Shown: positions 12,760-23,021 of the stretch, one piece after another | How positions within the stretch are numbered: position 1 is the first letter of the stretch | Layout: the number at the start of each line of letters is the position of its first letter | Source of the DNA: Gallionella sp. | Lineage (GTDB): Bacteria; Pseudomonadota; Gammaproteobacteria; Burkholderiales; Gallionellaceae | NCBI GenBank assembly: GCA_030645535.1 | Contig: JAUSNM010000103.1 | Location: 1-64,000, forward strand | DNA: 64,000 nt | Reading direction: 5' to 3' | Notes under the pieces: generated by a model | Database searches by the model: none | Told to the model about the DNA's origin: nothing | Seen by the model: only the letters and a program-made list of their open reading frames with translations | Made by a program: the position numbers and the translations under genes

Positions 12760-13140
12760 TTAAGCTGCTTGAACCGGGATTTCTTCCCGTTTGGCGACCA
12801 TGCAATTAGCCTCATTTACGTAGACCAATTGCGGATGGAATGTTTGCAACTCCAGCTCAGAGTACATGGCATAGGTGGCAATGATCAGAATATCTCCCGG
12901 ATCGGCTTTATGTGCCGCCGCACCATTCACGGAGATGATGCCGGAACCCCGTTGCGCTCGTATCGCATAAGTCGTAAAGCGCTCACCATTTGTGACATTG
13001 TAAATATCAATCTGCTGATATTCCCTGATGTCGGCCGCCTCCAGCAAATCGTCATCTATCGCGCACGAGCCTTCATAGTGCAGCTCGGAGTGCGTGACAT
13101 GCACCCGGTGCAACTTGGCTTTCAGCATGATTCTTTGCAT
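12760..13140 (-). CDS. panD: Aspartate 1-decarboxylase
   Basis: [29 protein letters not shown]; start chosen at the conserved N-terminus. Confidence 0.96.
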   Translation of the reverse strand: MQRIMLKAKLHRVHVTHSELHYEGSCAIDDDLLEAADIREYQQIDIYNVTNGERFTTYAIRAQRGSGIISVNGAAAHKADPGDILIIATYAMYSELELQTFHPQLVYVNEANCMVAKREEIPVQAA

Positions 13141-13547
13141 AAGGGGGCTACCTTTCAATTTGGGCCGCGGATTATATCTGATGTTGCGCAACTACACAGA
13201 GGAAGACGATGCACTCCCCGAAAATATCACCGGTCAAGAGCCACGTAAAAACTCAAGCTGTTTTACGTTGAAAGTCATGCGTGACGTGCTTTCCTAATCA
13301 TTTTCCGATTCAGCAATAGTCAAATCCTTAAATCTTTCCTCCCGAAAAACCTTGTAAAAATCAGCATCGCCTTATATTCAAACAGGCATCTGTTAGAGAT
13401 AATTTGGCTGAAGGTAATGCAATATCAGCGTAATTGATATGGCATCACTCGATGACTGCAATTGGTTGACAGCATACAGCGCGTCCAGATGCCCGGACTC
13501 ATTCGACACTTGGACTCAGTTCACTTGTCGATAGATCGGAGACGATC

Positions 13548-14987
13548 ATGTATATTTCCGGAAATCCTGTATACAGGCCTTACATAACACCTGATTACAG
13601 CCCTTTTGTCGCAAAAATCATAACCACTTTAGACTCGCAGACGGCTGCAATACTGAAACCTGTAGATGAGCTGCGACTATCTTCCTCGAGCTACGACATC
13701 AAAATTTCTAATTACGGGCAGATTCAAAGCGATCTGGCCGTTTTGGAATCGGCTGCACAAACCCTTAGCGGATCAAATGCATTTTCCCGCTACAGCGCGA
13801 AATCCACCAATCCTGCGATTTTCACTTCATACGCGCAAGGGAGCGCCCTGCCGGGTGTTTACAACGTCGAAGTAAGCCAGCTGGCGCAAGGAGAAACACT
13901 GGTATCCGCTGCGCAACGCAATCCTTACATAACCATCGGCAGCGATCACCCCGCAACAGTCACGTTCGCATTCAAGAATGGTGACAATATCAACCTCAAT
14001 ATCAATAAGCCGGATAGCCTGCCTGCCATTGCCGCCAGCATAAATCAGGCGAACATCGGCGTATCGGCGCAGGTGATCTCCGATGACTCCGGCTTCCGGC
14101 TGATGCTCAATGGTTCAAGCGGCGCATCGAATGCTTTCAGCATCGGGGTGAGCGGCAATGATGCTGTCAGGCATCTGCTTTCCTATTCTGACGGCACGAC
14201 CGACAGCCTGATGTCGAAAACCATGGCAGCACAGGACTCACAAGGAACTGTGAACGGCACCCCGATCAACGGCAACAGCAACGTACTCGCGGATATAGCC
14301 GGCGGGGTTACGCTTAATTTAAAAGGGGTCGGTCTCGCCACTGTGGCGGTATCCCCTGACCTCACCCGTATCAGCGACGCCGTGCAATCATTTGTCGATG
14401 CCTACAATATTGCGCAAAGCGATATTGCCACAAACATGGCCGGAGAACTGTCGGGAGATAAGACGCTGCCAGCAGTCAGCGGTCAGCCATCATCTGATCT
14501 GGCAGCACGACAAACTTTGTCTGGCGGATCATCTTTACTCGCGCAAATCGGTATTACGCCAGGCAAGGATGGAACCCTGGCATTTAATACTCAAGCGTTC
14601 CAGGATGCTTATTCGCAGAATCCGGATGGCGTAGCCCACCTCTTCACCGACAACGGACGGGGCCTCGCCGACCAGATAGCTGCGCAAATCCATGACGTTA
14701 TTCAGCCAAGCGGAGATATTTCATCGACAATCAACCAGTTGTTATTGAAAATCCAGAAGAACCAGCAAACGGAAAGCAATCTTCAGGATAATGCCATCCA
14801 GAACTTACAATATTCTGCGCATGAGTATGCACAGCAATTGGCGATGATGATCGTTAAGCAAATCATGGACTATTTTTTACAATTCTCCCAGCAACAGTCG
14901 AACCTGTACCAGACGCCTTTAAATTCAAATAATCAACTGCCGAATTCGCTCATCACATCGTCAACACAGGGTTTCCAATTGGCATAA
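13548..14987 (+). CDS. Flagellar hook-associated protein 2 (filament cap FliD)-like
   Basis: 479 aa, N-terminal cap-protein pattern (LSSSSYDIKISNYGQIQSDLAVLESAAQTLSGSNAFSRYSAKST...), LFTDNGRGLADQIAAQI C-terminal half. Confidence 0.8.
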   Translation: MYISGNPVYRPYITPDYSPFVAKIITTLDSQTAAILKPVDELRLSSSSYDIKISNYGQIQSDLAVLESAAQTLSGSNAFSRYSAKSTNPAIFTSYAQGSALPGVYNVEVSQLAQGETLVSAAQRNPYITIGSDHPATVTFAFKNGDNINLNINKPDSLPAIAASINQANIGVSAQVISDDSGFRLMLNGSSGASNAFSIGVSGNDAVRHLLSYSDGTTDSLMSKTMAAQDSQGTVNGTPINGNSNVLADIAGGVTLNLKGVGLATVAVSPDLTRISDAVQSFVDAYNIAQSDIATNMAGELSGDKTLPAVSGQPSSDLAARQTLSGGSSLLAQIGITPGKDGTLAFNTQAFQDAYSQNPDGVAHLFTDNGRGLADQIAAQIHDVIQPSGDISSTINQLLLKIQKNQQTESNLQDNAIQNLQYSAHEYAQQLAMMIVKQIMDYFLQFSQQQSNLYQTPLNSNNQLPNSLITSSTQGFQLA

Positions 14988-15021
14988 TTCGAATCAGTTT
15001 GCGGCGAGAACAGACTGCGCA

Positions 15022-15870
15022 TCACTCACCAATGCAAACCTCGACGTTATCCAGCAAACGGGTTTTACCCAGGCGGGCCGCAGCCAGTATCACCAGATCG
15101 CGCTGCCCGCCGCTTGCAGGCTGCAAATCCGACTGGTCGCGTACCGCCACATAATCCACCAGCCACCCTCTGTCGGACAGCGCCTTGAGAGCTTGTTGCT
15201 GCAACAGTTCAAAGTCCCGCGCCCCTTGCAACACGCTCCGACGCATGGCTTGCAAGGTCTGATACAGGAAGACTGCCTCGCTGCGCTCGACTTCGGTCAG
15301 ATACTGATTCCGGGAACTTAGTGCAAGACCATCATGCGCTCTCACCGTTTCACCGCCGACGATGGAAACTGGCAAATTCAGCTGCGCTGCGAGCGTTCGA
15401 ATGATGTGAAGTTGCTGATAATCCTTCTTGCCGAACAGGGCCAACTGCGGCTGTACGATGTTGAGCAGCTTGAGAACCACCGTCGCCATACCGCGAAAAT
15501 GGCCGGGGCGCGCCGCACCGCACAACTCGGAGGCAACAGGCGGCGGCTCGACAAAGACGGTTTGCTGCACCGGATACATCTCGCTTGCAGAAGGGGCGAA
15601 CACCACGTCCACCAGGCCTTGCAGTTTCGCGCAATCGGCAGCCAGTGTGCGCGGATACTGATCGAAATCCTCGTTCGGCCCGAACTGCAATGGATTGACA
15701 AAGATGCTCGCCACCACGCAACTGCCGTGCTCGCGCGACGAGTTTTCCCGAGCCAGGCGCATCAAATCAAGGTGGCCTTCATGCAGGTTGCCCATGGTTG
15801 GCACAAAAGCGATCGCGCGTTCCTCGTTCAATCGGGCGCGCAGTTCAGCGATACTTGAAATAACCTGCAT
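15022..15870 (-). CDS. panC: Pantothenate synthetase
   Basis: FVPTMGNLHEGHLDLMRLAR, FGKKDYQQL. Confidence 0.96.
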   Translation of the reverse strand: MQVISSIAELRARLNEERAIAFVPTMGNLHEGHLDLMRLARENSSREHGSCVVASIFVNPLQFGPNEDFDQYPRTLAADCAKLQGLVDVVFAPSASEMYPVQQTVFVEPPPVASELCGAARPGHFRGMATVVLKLLNIVQPQLALFGKKDYQQLHIIRTLAAQLNLPVSIVGGETVRAHDGLALSSRNQYLTEVERSEAVFLYQTLQAMRRSVLQGARDFELLQQQALKALSDRGWLVDYVAVRDQSDLQPASGGQRDLVILAAARLGKTRLLDNVEVCIGE

Positions 15871-16661
15871 CAGAAACCGTGCCCCTCTGCCGGGAAACTG
15901 CCGCTTTTCACCTCGGCGACATACAGGCTCACCGCGTCGCTGATGGACGCCGCCCCCTGCATATAGTTTTTCACGAAGCGCGGTTTCTTGCCCGGGTAAA
16001 TGTCCAGCATGTCGTAGAGCACCAGCACCTGACCGGAACAGGATGCACCCGCACCGATGCCGATAGTCGGAATAGTCAGTTGTGCGGTGATTTCTGCCGC
16101 CAGCAATGCGGGCATGGCCTCCAGCACCACCATGCCCGCGCCTGCCTGTTCGAGTGACACTGCATCTTCCAGCAATTGTTGTGCTGCGGCAGATTCACGG
16201 CCCTGCACTTTATAGCCGCCCAACTGGTGCACAGATTGCGGCGTGAGGCCTATGTGCGCGCAGACCGGAATGCCGCGCGAAGTCAAAAAATGCACGGTAT
16301 CCGTCATCGCAGCCCCGCCTTCGAGCTTGACCATCTGCGCACCCGCCGCCATCAAACGCGCGGCATGTTCAAAGGTTTTTTCCGGGCTGACTTGGGAGGT
16401 GCCGAACGGCATGTCGCTGACGATAAAAGCGCTCGCAGCCCCGCGCGCTACGCATGCTGTGTGATAAACCATATCATCCAGTGTGACGGGCAAGGTGGTC
16501 TCTCTTCCCTGCAACACCATCCCTAATGAATCGCCCACCAGCAACACGTCCACACCCGATGCTTCGAGCAAGGCGGCGAAACTCGCGTCATAACAGGTCA
16601 GCATGGCGATTTTCACATCCGTGCCCCGCATGGTATTCAGTGTGGTTAATGTTGTGCGCAT
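15870..16661 (-). CDS. panB: 3-methyl-2-oxobutanoate hydroxymethyltransferase
   Basis: [36 protein letters not shown]. Confidence 0.97.
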   Translation of the reverse strand: MRTTLTTLNTMRGTDVKIAMLTCYDASFAALLEASGVDVLLVGDSLGMVLQGRETTLPVTLDDMVYHTACVARGAASAFIVSDMPFGTSQVSPEKTFEHAARLMAAGAQMVKLEGGAAMTDTVHFLTSRGIPVCAHIGLTPQSVHQLGGYKVQGRESAAAQQLLEDAVSLEQAGAGMVVLEAMPALLAAEITAQLTIPTIGIGAGASCSGQVLVLYDMLDIYPGKKPRFVKNYMQGAASISDAVSLYVAEVKSGSFPAEGHGF

Positions 16662-16782
16662 GTTTTAATAATGAACAATGGATAGTGGATAAATGACAAT
16701 GAATAAATGACAGTTGATAAATGACAATGGATATTTGGTAGCTGATGACAATCATCAATCGTCAATTATCAATTATCAATTG

Positions 16783-17283
16783 TCAATTAAGTACCTGGTC
16801 TGCCAGCTTTTCCAGCACCTGATCCAGACAATCCAGCATGGCGTGTTCAGCCTGTCCGATGGCCGGAATATCACAATCAGGCGCTATCTCCAGCAGCGGC
16901 AGCAAAACGAACGCTCGCAGATGCATCTGCGGATGAGGAATCGTCAAACCGTGTTCATGTACCTGCAGGTCACCGTACAACAACACATCCAGATCCAGCG
17001 TGCGGGGCGCATTATGAAACGCCCGTTCCCGACCGTAATGTTGTTCGATATGCAGCAAGGCGGCGAGCAGGGCTTGCGGCGTTAAGGTCGTCTCGACTTT
17101 GGCCACCGCATTGACGAAATCAGGCTGATCCAGATAGCCCACCGGCGCGCTGCGATACAGTGAAGAACAGGCCAGCAAACGCGTGCCTGGCAGCTGGTCT
17201 ATATCTGTCAGAGCCATTCGCAGCTGTTCGCACGACTCGCCCAGATTGCTGCCCAATCCTATGAAACAGACGTGTTGCGTCAC
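16783..17283 (-). CDS. folK: 2-amino-4-hydroxy-6-hydroxymethyldihydropteridine diphosphokinase
   Basis: FIGLGSNLG, RTLDLDVLLYGD, PHPQMHLRAFVLLPL. Confidence 0.95.
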   Translation of the reverse strand: MTQHVCFIGLGSNLGESCEQLRMALTDIDQLPGTRLLACSSLYRSAPVGYLDQPDFVNAVAKVETTLTPQALLAALLHIEQHYGRERAFHNAPRTLDLDVLLYGDLQVHEHGLTIPHPQMHLRAFVLLPLLEIAPDCDIPAIGQAEHAMLDCLDQVLEKLADQVLN

Positions 17284-18653
17284 TCGGCTGCCCGGTCATC
17301 AGTTCCCTGACCAGTCGATGCGCCCTCCGCAGCCGGCTTTTTGCGTGGTTTGCGGCGACGTTTTTTAGCACCAGCGCCCACGCCTTCCGGCTGGAGCATT
17401 TCCTGACGACGCGCTTCACTGGCATCCTGGAACTCATCCCACCAGAGCCCCAACTCGTTATCCACTTCATTGCTGGCACAGCGCAGCAACAAAAAGTCAA
17501 ATCCGGCACGAAAACGCGGCTGCTCCAGCAAACGGTACGGACGCTGTCCTGAACGCTGCTCGAAGCGTTGCTGCAACAACCAGATTTCCTTCATGACTGC
17601 ATCGTGACGATGCGGAATGGCCAGTTTTTTCTTCTGCCGGGCCAGCACCTCGTCCATCGCGATATGCATCGCGCCGACAGGACGCTCACCCTGTTTTACC
17701 AGCTGATTCCAGACGGACAGCACCTCATGCCAGAGCAAGGCAGCAAACAAAAAGGCCGGGGACACCGACTTATCCTGACTCAAGCGCTCATCGGTATTCT
17801 TCAACGCCAGCATGATGAATTTCTCGCCCATCGGCTGATCCATGATCACGTCAAGCAAAGGCAGCAAACCATGATGCAACTCCATCTTGCGCAACTTCTG
17901 TATGCACTCGACCGAATGCCCGGACAACAGCATCTTCAGCACCTCATCGAGCATGCGCGCCTCAGGCACGTTATCCAGCAACGATTTCATCTGTGCAATC
18001 GGGGCTGCGGTCGCCGCATCCAGATGGATGCCCAGCTTGGCGGACAGCCGCACCGCGCGCAGCATGCGCACCGGGTCTTCACGGTAGCGCACCAGCGGGT
18101 CGCCTATGATGCGCAGCACACCATCCCGGGTATCCTGATAGCCACGGTGGTAATCATAAATTTCCTGCGTGGCAGGATCATAGAACAGCGCGTTGGCGGT
18201 AAAATCGCGCCGCGCCGCATCCTGCTCCTGATCGCCGAATTCGTTGTCGCGCAACAATCGACCATGTTCATCGGTCTGCGCATCTTCTGTTTCGATCATG
18301 CAGCGGAAGGTGGCGACTTCGACCAGCTCTTCGCCAAACATCACATGCACCAGACGAAAACGCCGCCCGATGATGCGCGAACGCCTGAACACACGTTTTA
18401 CTTCCTCAGGCGTCGCATCCGTTGCCACATCAAAATCCTTCGGGATCTTGTTCAGCAGCAGATCGCGCACCGCACCGCCCACCACATAAGCCTGATAACC
18501 CGCAGCCTGCAAGCCATCCGTCACGCGTTTCGCGCCATAGCTGATCTGCTCGCGTGCAACGCCGTGCAAGGCGAATGGAATCACCTGCGCGCGGCCGACC
18601 GTTTTGACCTTAGCCGACCTGCGGAATACGCGTTTGAGAAATTTTTTAATCAT
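17280..18653 (-). CDS. pcnB: Poly(A) polymerase I
   Basis: YVVGGAVRDLLLNKIPKDFDVATDATPEEVKRVFRRSRIIGRRFRLVHV, basic C-terminus. Confidence 0.93.
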   Translation of the reverse strand: MIKKFLKRVFRRSAKVKTVGRAQVIPFALHGVAREQISYGAKRVTDGLQAAGYQAYVVGGAVRDLLLNKIPKDFDVATDATPEEVKRVFRRSRIIGRRFRLVHVMFGEELVEVATFRCMIETEDAQTDEHGRLLRDNEFGDQEQDAARRDFTANALFYDPATQEIYDYHRGYQDTRDGVLRIIGDPLVRYREDPVRMLRAVRLSAKLGIHLDAATAAPIAQMKSLLDNVPEARMLDEVLKMLLSGHSVECIQKLRKMELHHGLLPLLDVIMDQPMGEKFIMLALKNTDERLSQDKSVSPAFLFAALLWHEVLSVWNQLVKQGERPVGAMHIAMDEVLARQKKKLAIPHRHDAVMKEIWLLQQRFEQRSGQRPYRLLEQPRFRAGFDFLLLRCASNEVDNELGLWWDEFQDASEARRQEMLQPEGVGAGAKKRRRKPRKKPAAEGASTGQGTDDRAAE

Positions 18654-18873
18654 TGATCCTAAGAACCTTTATTCATCCACGAAGTGGTTTTAGCGGGGAT
18701 ATTGTCGAATGGCAATAACTCGCAAAAGACACGAAATTCACAAAAAAACCGATAAATTTATTTATATCGGCGATCCACTCGTTGGGTGGCAATGCACATT
18801 GTGGCACTTATTTGATTTTTTAGTGTTTTTTCGTGGACAGCAGCTTTTGCCTGGTTGATTTAAATTTAAGCGC

Positions 18874-19683
<810 letters not shown>

Positions 19684-19830
19684 CTATTCCAGTATCGTAA
19701 ATTTCGCGTAGCGACTCGTTTTCTCCCTCGCACGCTGGCGGGAGATAACCAGCGACTTGGTCATCGTCTTTTGATGGCCTAGTCGAATGGCTAGTTGTTC
19801 CATCAGGGCTGAGGAGAGGGCAACACCGGT

Positions 19831-20190
19831 TTATTCCGCTCGTGTGGCTTCATTCTCTACCGGCTCGGCTTGCACATGCAGACCGCTGTCGTCAATGCGC
19901 GCCAGATTATCACCCTCGAAATACAGCGTCAGACGTTGCTGTTCGACCAGTTCGTGACTGTGTTCCAGCCGGTACACATAATCCCAGCGGTTGCCGTGAA
20001 ACACATCGCTGATCATCGGCGTACCCAGCGCATAACGCACTTGCGCGCGCGACATGCCCACCTTGATCTTGTCGCGCATTTCCGCTGTCACGAAATTCCC
20101 CTGACGGATGTCCATTTTATAGGACGACATCGAGGGTAGAGCGCCGCATGAGGCCAGCAACAGGGATAACAGAATTATTTTAAAGCGCAT
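19831..20190 (-). CDS. bamE: Outer membrane protein assembly factor BamE (lipoprotein)
   Basis: Lipoprotein signal LLLASCGALPS, VGMSRAQVRYALGTPMISDVFHGNRWDYVYRL. Confidence 0.93.
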   Translation of the reverse strand: MRFKIILLSLLLASCGALPSMSSYKMDIRQGNFVTAEMRDKIKVGMSRAQVRYALGTPMISDVFHGNRWDYVYRLEHSHELVEQQRLTLYFEGDNLARIDDSGLHVQAEPVENEATRAE

Positions 20191-20232
20191 GGTTTCCAGT
20201 CTCGTAATTTCAAAAATCTGCCGCATGATACC

Positions 20233-21894
20233 TCAAGCCGCCACGCCCAGCATCTCCGCCGCATGTCGGCGTGTGGTATCGGTAATGGTCACGCCGCCCA
20301 GCATGCGCGCGATTTCTTCAATACGCTGAGCTTCTTCCAACACCTCAATATGGCTCAGCGTAATGCCGTCTTCCACCGCCTTGCTCACTTGCCACTGCCA
20401 GTCAGCCATCGCAGCGACTTGCGGCAGATGGGTGACGCACAACACCTGATAATTCCGCCCCAACTGTTTGAGCAGAAGACCTACGATTTCAGCCACGCGC
20501 CCGCCGATACCGCTGTCCACTTCGTCGAAAATCAGCGTAGGCACACTGGCTACCTGACTGGTGGCCACCTGCATCGCCAGACTGATGCGCGACAATTCGC
20601 CACCTGATGCTACGCGTGCCATGCTGCGCGTCGGAACCCCCGGATTGGCTGCAACCTGAAATTCAATCGCCTCCAGCCCATGCGCATTGCCCTCCGCCAG
20701 CGGCAACAAGGCCACGCCAAAACTGCCGCCCTGCATTGCCAGCTTTTGCATTGCGACGGTAATTTCCTGCGACAGTTTATCTGCGGCCAGTTGTCTGCCA
20801 CGGCTCAACGCCTTGGCGCTATCCAGATACCGTTGCTGCGCGGCTTTTTCCTGCAGCGCCACAGCGGCCAGATCGACTTCATCACCCAACTCATCGAGTC
20901 GGGTCACGACCTGCTGCAACACGTCGCTCAAGCGTTCCGGCAAGACGCGATATTTGCGCGCAATATCCATAACCTCATGAATACGCTGCTCTTTTTCAAC
21001 AAGCTGCTGCGGATCGGCATCCAGACGCTGCTGATAGTGGCGCAAGCTGTACACAGTCTCCTGCAATTCCGCCTGCGCGGATTCCAGCAAGCGCAGCGGC
21101 TCACCCAGGCTTTCATCGTGCACGATGCCATCGCGTAAACGGGTCATCAGACCATTGATCTGTGCCAGGCAAGCGGAATCAGCCTCGCTCAGTATTTCAA
21201 TGCCAAATGCGGCAGTTTCCAGCAAACTCGCCGCGTGAGCCAGACGCGCGTAATCCGCCTGCAAGGCCTCCCAGTCCGCTGCATTGAATGCCAGCGCCTC
21301 CAACTCCCCGCGCTGAAACAACAACAATTCGCGCTCGGCAGCAACCGCCTGTGAATTTTCGCCGATGGCTATCCGGCGGCGCATCAATGTCTGCCAGTCG
21401 CGGAAGCTTGCCGCAACTTCTGCGGAATTTTTCTGTAAACCGGCGTAATCATCCAGCAAGACGCGCTGCGCTTCCGGCTGCAGCAAGGATTGGTGCGCAT
21501 GCTGACCATGAATATTGAGCAGCTGTTCGCCCACTTCGCGCATCTGCTGCAAGGTGGCACTGCGTCCGTTGATAAAGCCGCGCGAACGTCCTCCCGCATC
21601 CAGCAGGCGCCGCATCAGACACACGCCCTCATCCCCTTCCAGCGCTTGCGTCTTCAGCCAGACTTGCAAATGCGGCTGCGCGCTCACATCAAATTCCGCC
21701 GTAATTTCGGCACGCTCGCAACCGTTACGCACCATGGTTGCATCGCCCCGCTCGCCGAGCGCCAGCAACAACGCGTCGATCAGAATGGATTTCCCGGCAC
21801 CTGTCTCGCCGGTCAGCGCGGTAAACCCGGCACGGAATTCCAACTCCAGGTTGGAGACGATGACAAAATCATTGATGCTTAAAAATTTCAGCAT
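20233..21894 (-). CDS. recN: DNA repair protein RecN
   Basis: GETGAGKSILIDALLLALGERGD, LIFDEVDSGIGG. Confidence 0.97.
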   Translation of the reverse strand: MLKFLSINDFVIVSNLELEFRAGFTALTGETGAGKSILIDALLLALGERGDATMVRNGCERAEITAEFDVSAQPHLQVWLKTQALEGDEGVCLMRRLLDAGGRSRGFINGRSATLQQMREVGEQLLNIHGQHAHQSLLQPEAQRVLLDDYAGLQKNSAEVAASFRDWQTLMRRRIAIGENSQAVAAERELLLFQRGELEALAFNAADWEALQADYARLAHAASLLETAAFGIEILSEADSACLAQINGLMTRLRDGIVHDESLGEPLRLLESAQAELQETVYSLRHYQQRLDADPQQLVEKEQRIHEVMDIARKYRVLPERLSDVLQQVVTRLDELGDEVDLAAVALQEKAAQQRYLDSAKALSRGRQLAADKLSQEITVAMQKLAMQGGSFGVALLPLAEGNAHGLEAIEFQVAANPGVPTRSMARVASGGELSRISLAMQVATSQVASVPTLIFDEVDSGIGGRVAEIVGLLLKQLGRNYQVLCVTHLPQVAAMADWQWQVSKAVEDGITLSHIEVLEEAQRIEEIARMLGGVTITDTTRRHAAEMLGVAA

Positions 21895-22019
21895 TTATGT
21901 GTTGGCCCGGATATTTCTCGCGCAGCGAGCTCCCGTCACTCTCGCCCGTTTGCGGGAGAGAGGCAGGAGAGAGGGAACGGACATGAGGGGTTTAATCATC
22001 GGCTGCTTTTCCATGTCCG

Positions 22020-22892
22020 TCAGAGGGATTGATTCCACTGCAACTTTTCGCGCAGCGTATGGTAGTAGCTGTGCCCTACCGGATGCAGCAGATGAGCGTG
22101 ATCAGCATGACGGGTGACGATAATCTTGTCGTGCAACTGCATATCGAAACTGGTATGGCTGTCCAGGCGCACGCGAATGTCGTTGCAACGATGCATCAAA
22201 ATCTCCAGGACTGCCGAGCCATTCACCACAATCGGCCGGTTGCTCAGCGTATGCGGGCAGATCGGCACCAGCTCCAGCACATCCAGTCCCGGATGCAGAA
22301 TCGGGCCACCCGCCGACATCGCGTAGGCAGTCGAACCGGTAGGCGTGGAGACAATCAGTCCATCGGCACGCTGGTTGTACAGATATTCGCCGTCGATGCG
22401 CACCTCGAATTCGACCATGCTGCTGATCTGACTGCGGTGCACCACCACTTCATTGAAGGCCAGGCCGCTGAACACCTCAACATCACCCCTCAACACGCGC
22501 GCCGACAACAACAAGCGTCGCTCGGTGATGAACTTTCCATCCAGCATCGCGGCGATGCTCTCCAGCATATTTTCCAGCGTGAGATCGGTCAAAAAACCGA
22601 GTCTGCCCTGATTCACCCCGATCAGCGGCACATGATGCGGCGAGAAGGTGCGCGCGATGTTCAACATCGTGCCGTCACCCCCGATCACGATCGCCAAATC
22701 AGCCATCGCCGCCATTTCTTCCAGATTCATCGCGGGATAGGGATGGTCTTTGAGATGCTCGGCGGTCAGACTATCCACCACTACATGCAAACCCCGGGCC
22801 GTCAGAAATTCCGCCAGACGCAGCAAGGGGGCTGCCACTTCGGGCGACTTGTGCTTACCGATCAGCGCGACGTTTTTGCAGGAAAATTTCAT
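22020..22892 (-). CDS. nadK: NAD kinase
   Basis: VIGGDGTML, GVNQGRLGFLTD, TPTGSTAYAMSAGGPI. Confidence 0.95.
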   Translation of the reverse strand: MKFSCKNVALIGKHKSPEVAAPLLRLAEFLTARGLHVVVDSLTAEHLKDHPYPAMNLEEMAAMADLAIVIGGDGTMLNIARTFSPHHVPLIGVNQGRLGFLTDLTLENMLESIAAMLDGKFITERRLLLSARVLRGDVEVFSGLAFNEVVVHRSQISSMVEFEVRIDGEYLYNQRADGLIVSTPTGSTAYAMSAGGPILHPGLDVLELVPICPHTLSNRPIVVNGSAVLEILMHRCNDIRVRLDSHTSFDMQLHDKIIVTRHADHAHLLHPVGHSYYHTLREKLQWNQSL

Positions 22893-23021
22893 GGGCGTGA
22901 TTAAACCACATCGAACAGACAATGACAAAGCAGAGATTCAGGATTCAGGATCCAGGATTCAGGTGTCAGGAAAAAGTCAAAATCGATGCTGCGGTTTTTC
23001 CTGCATCCTGCATCCTGCCTT

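Noticed and set aside
17568-18656. 362-aa plus-strand ORF
   Set aside because: Antisense shadow of pcnB.
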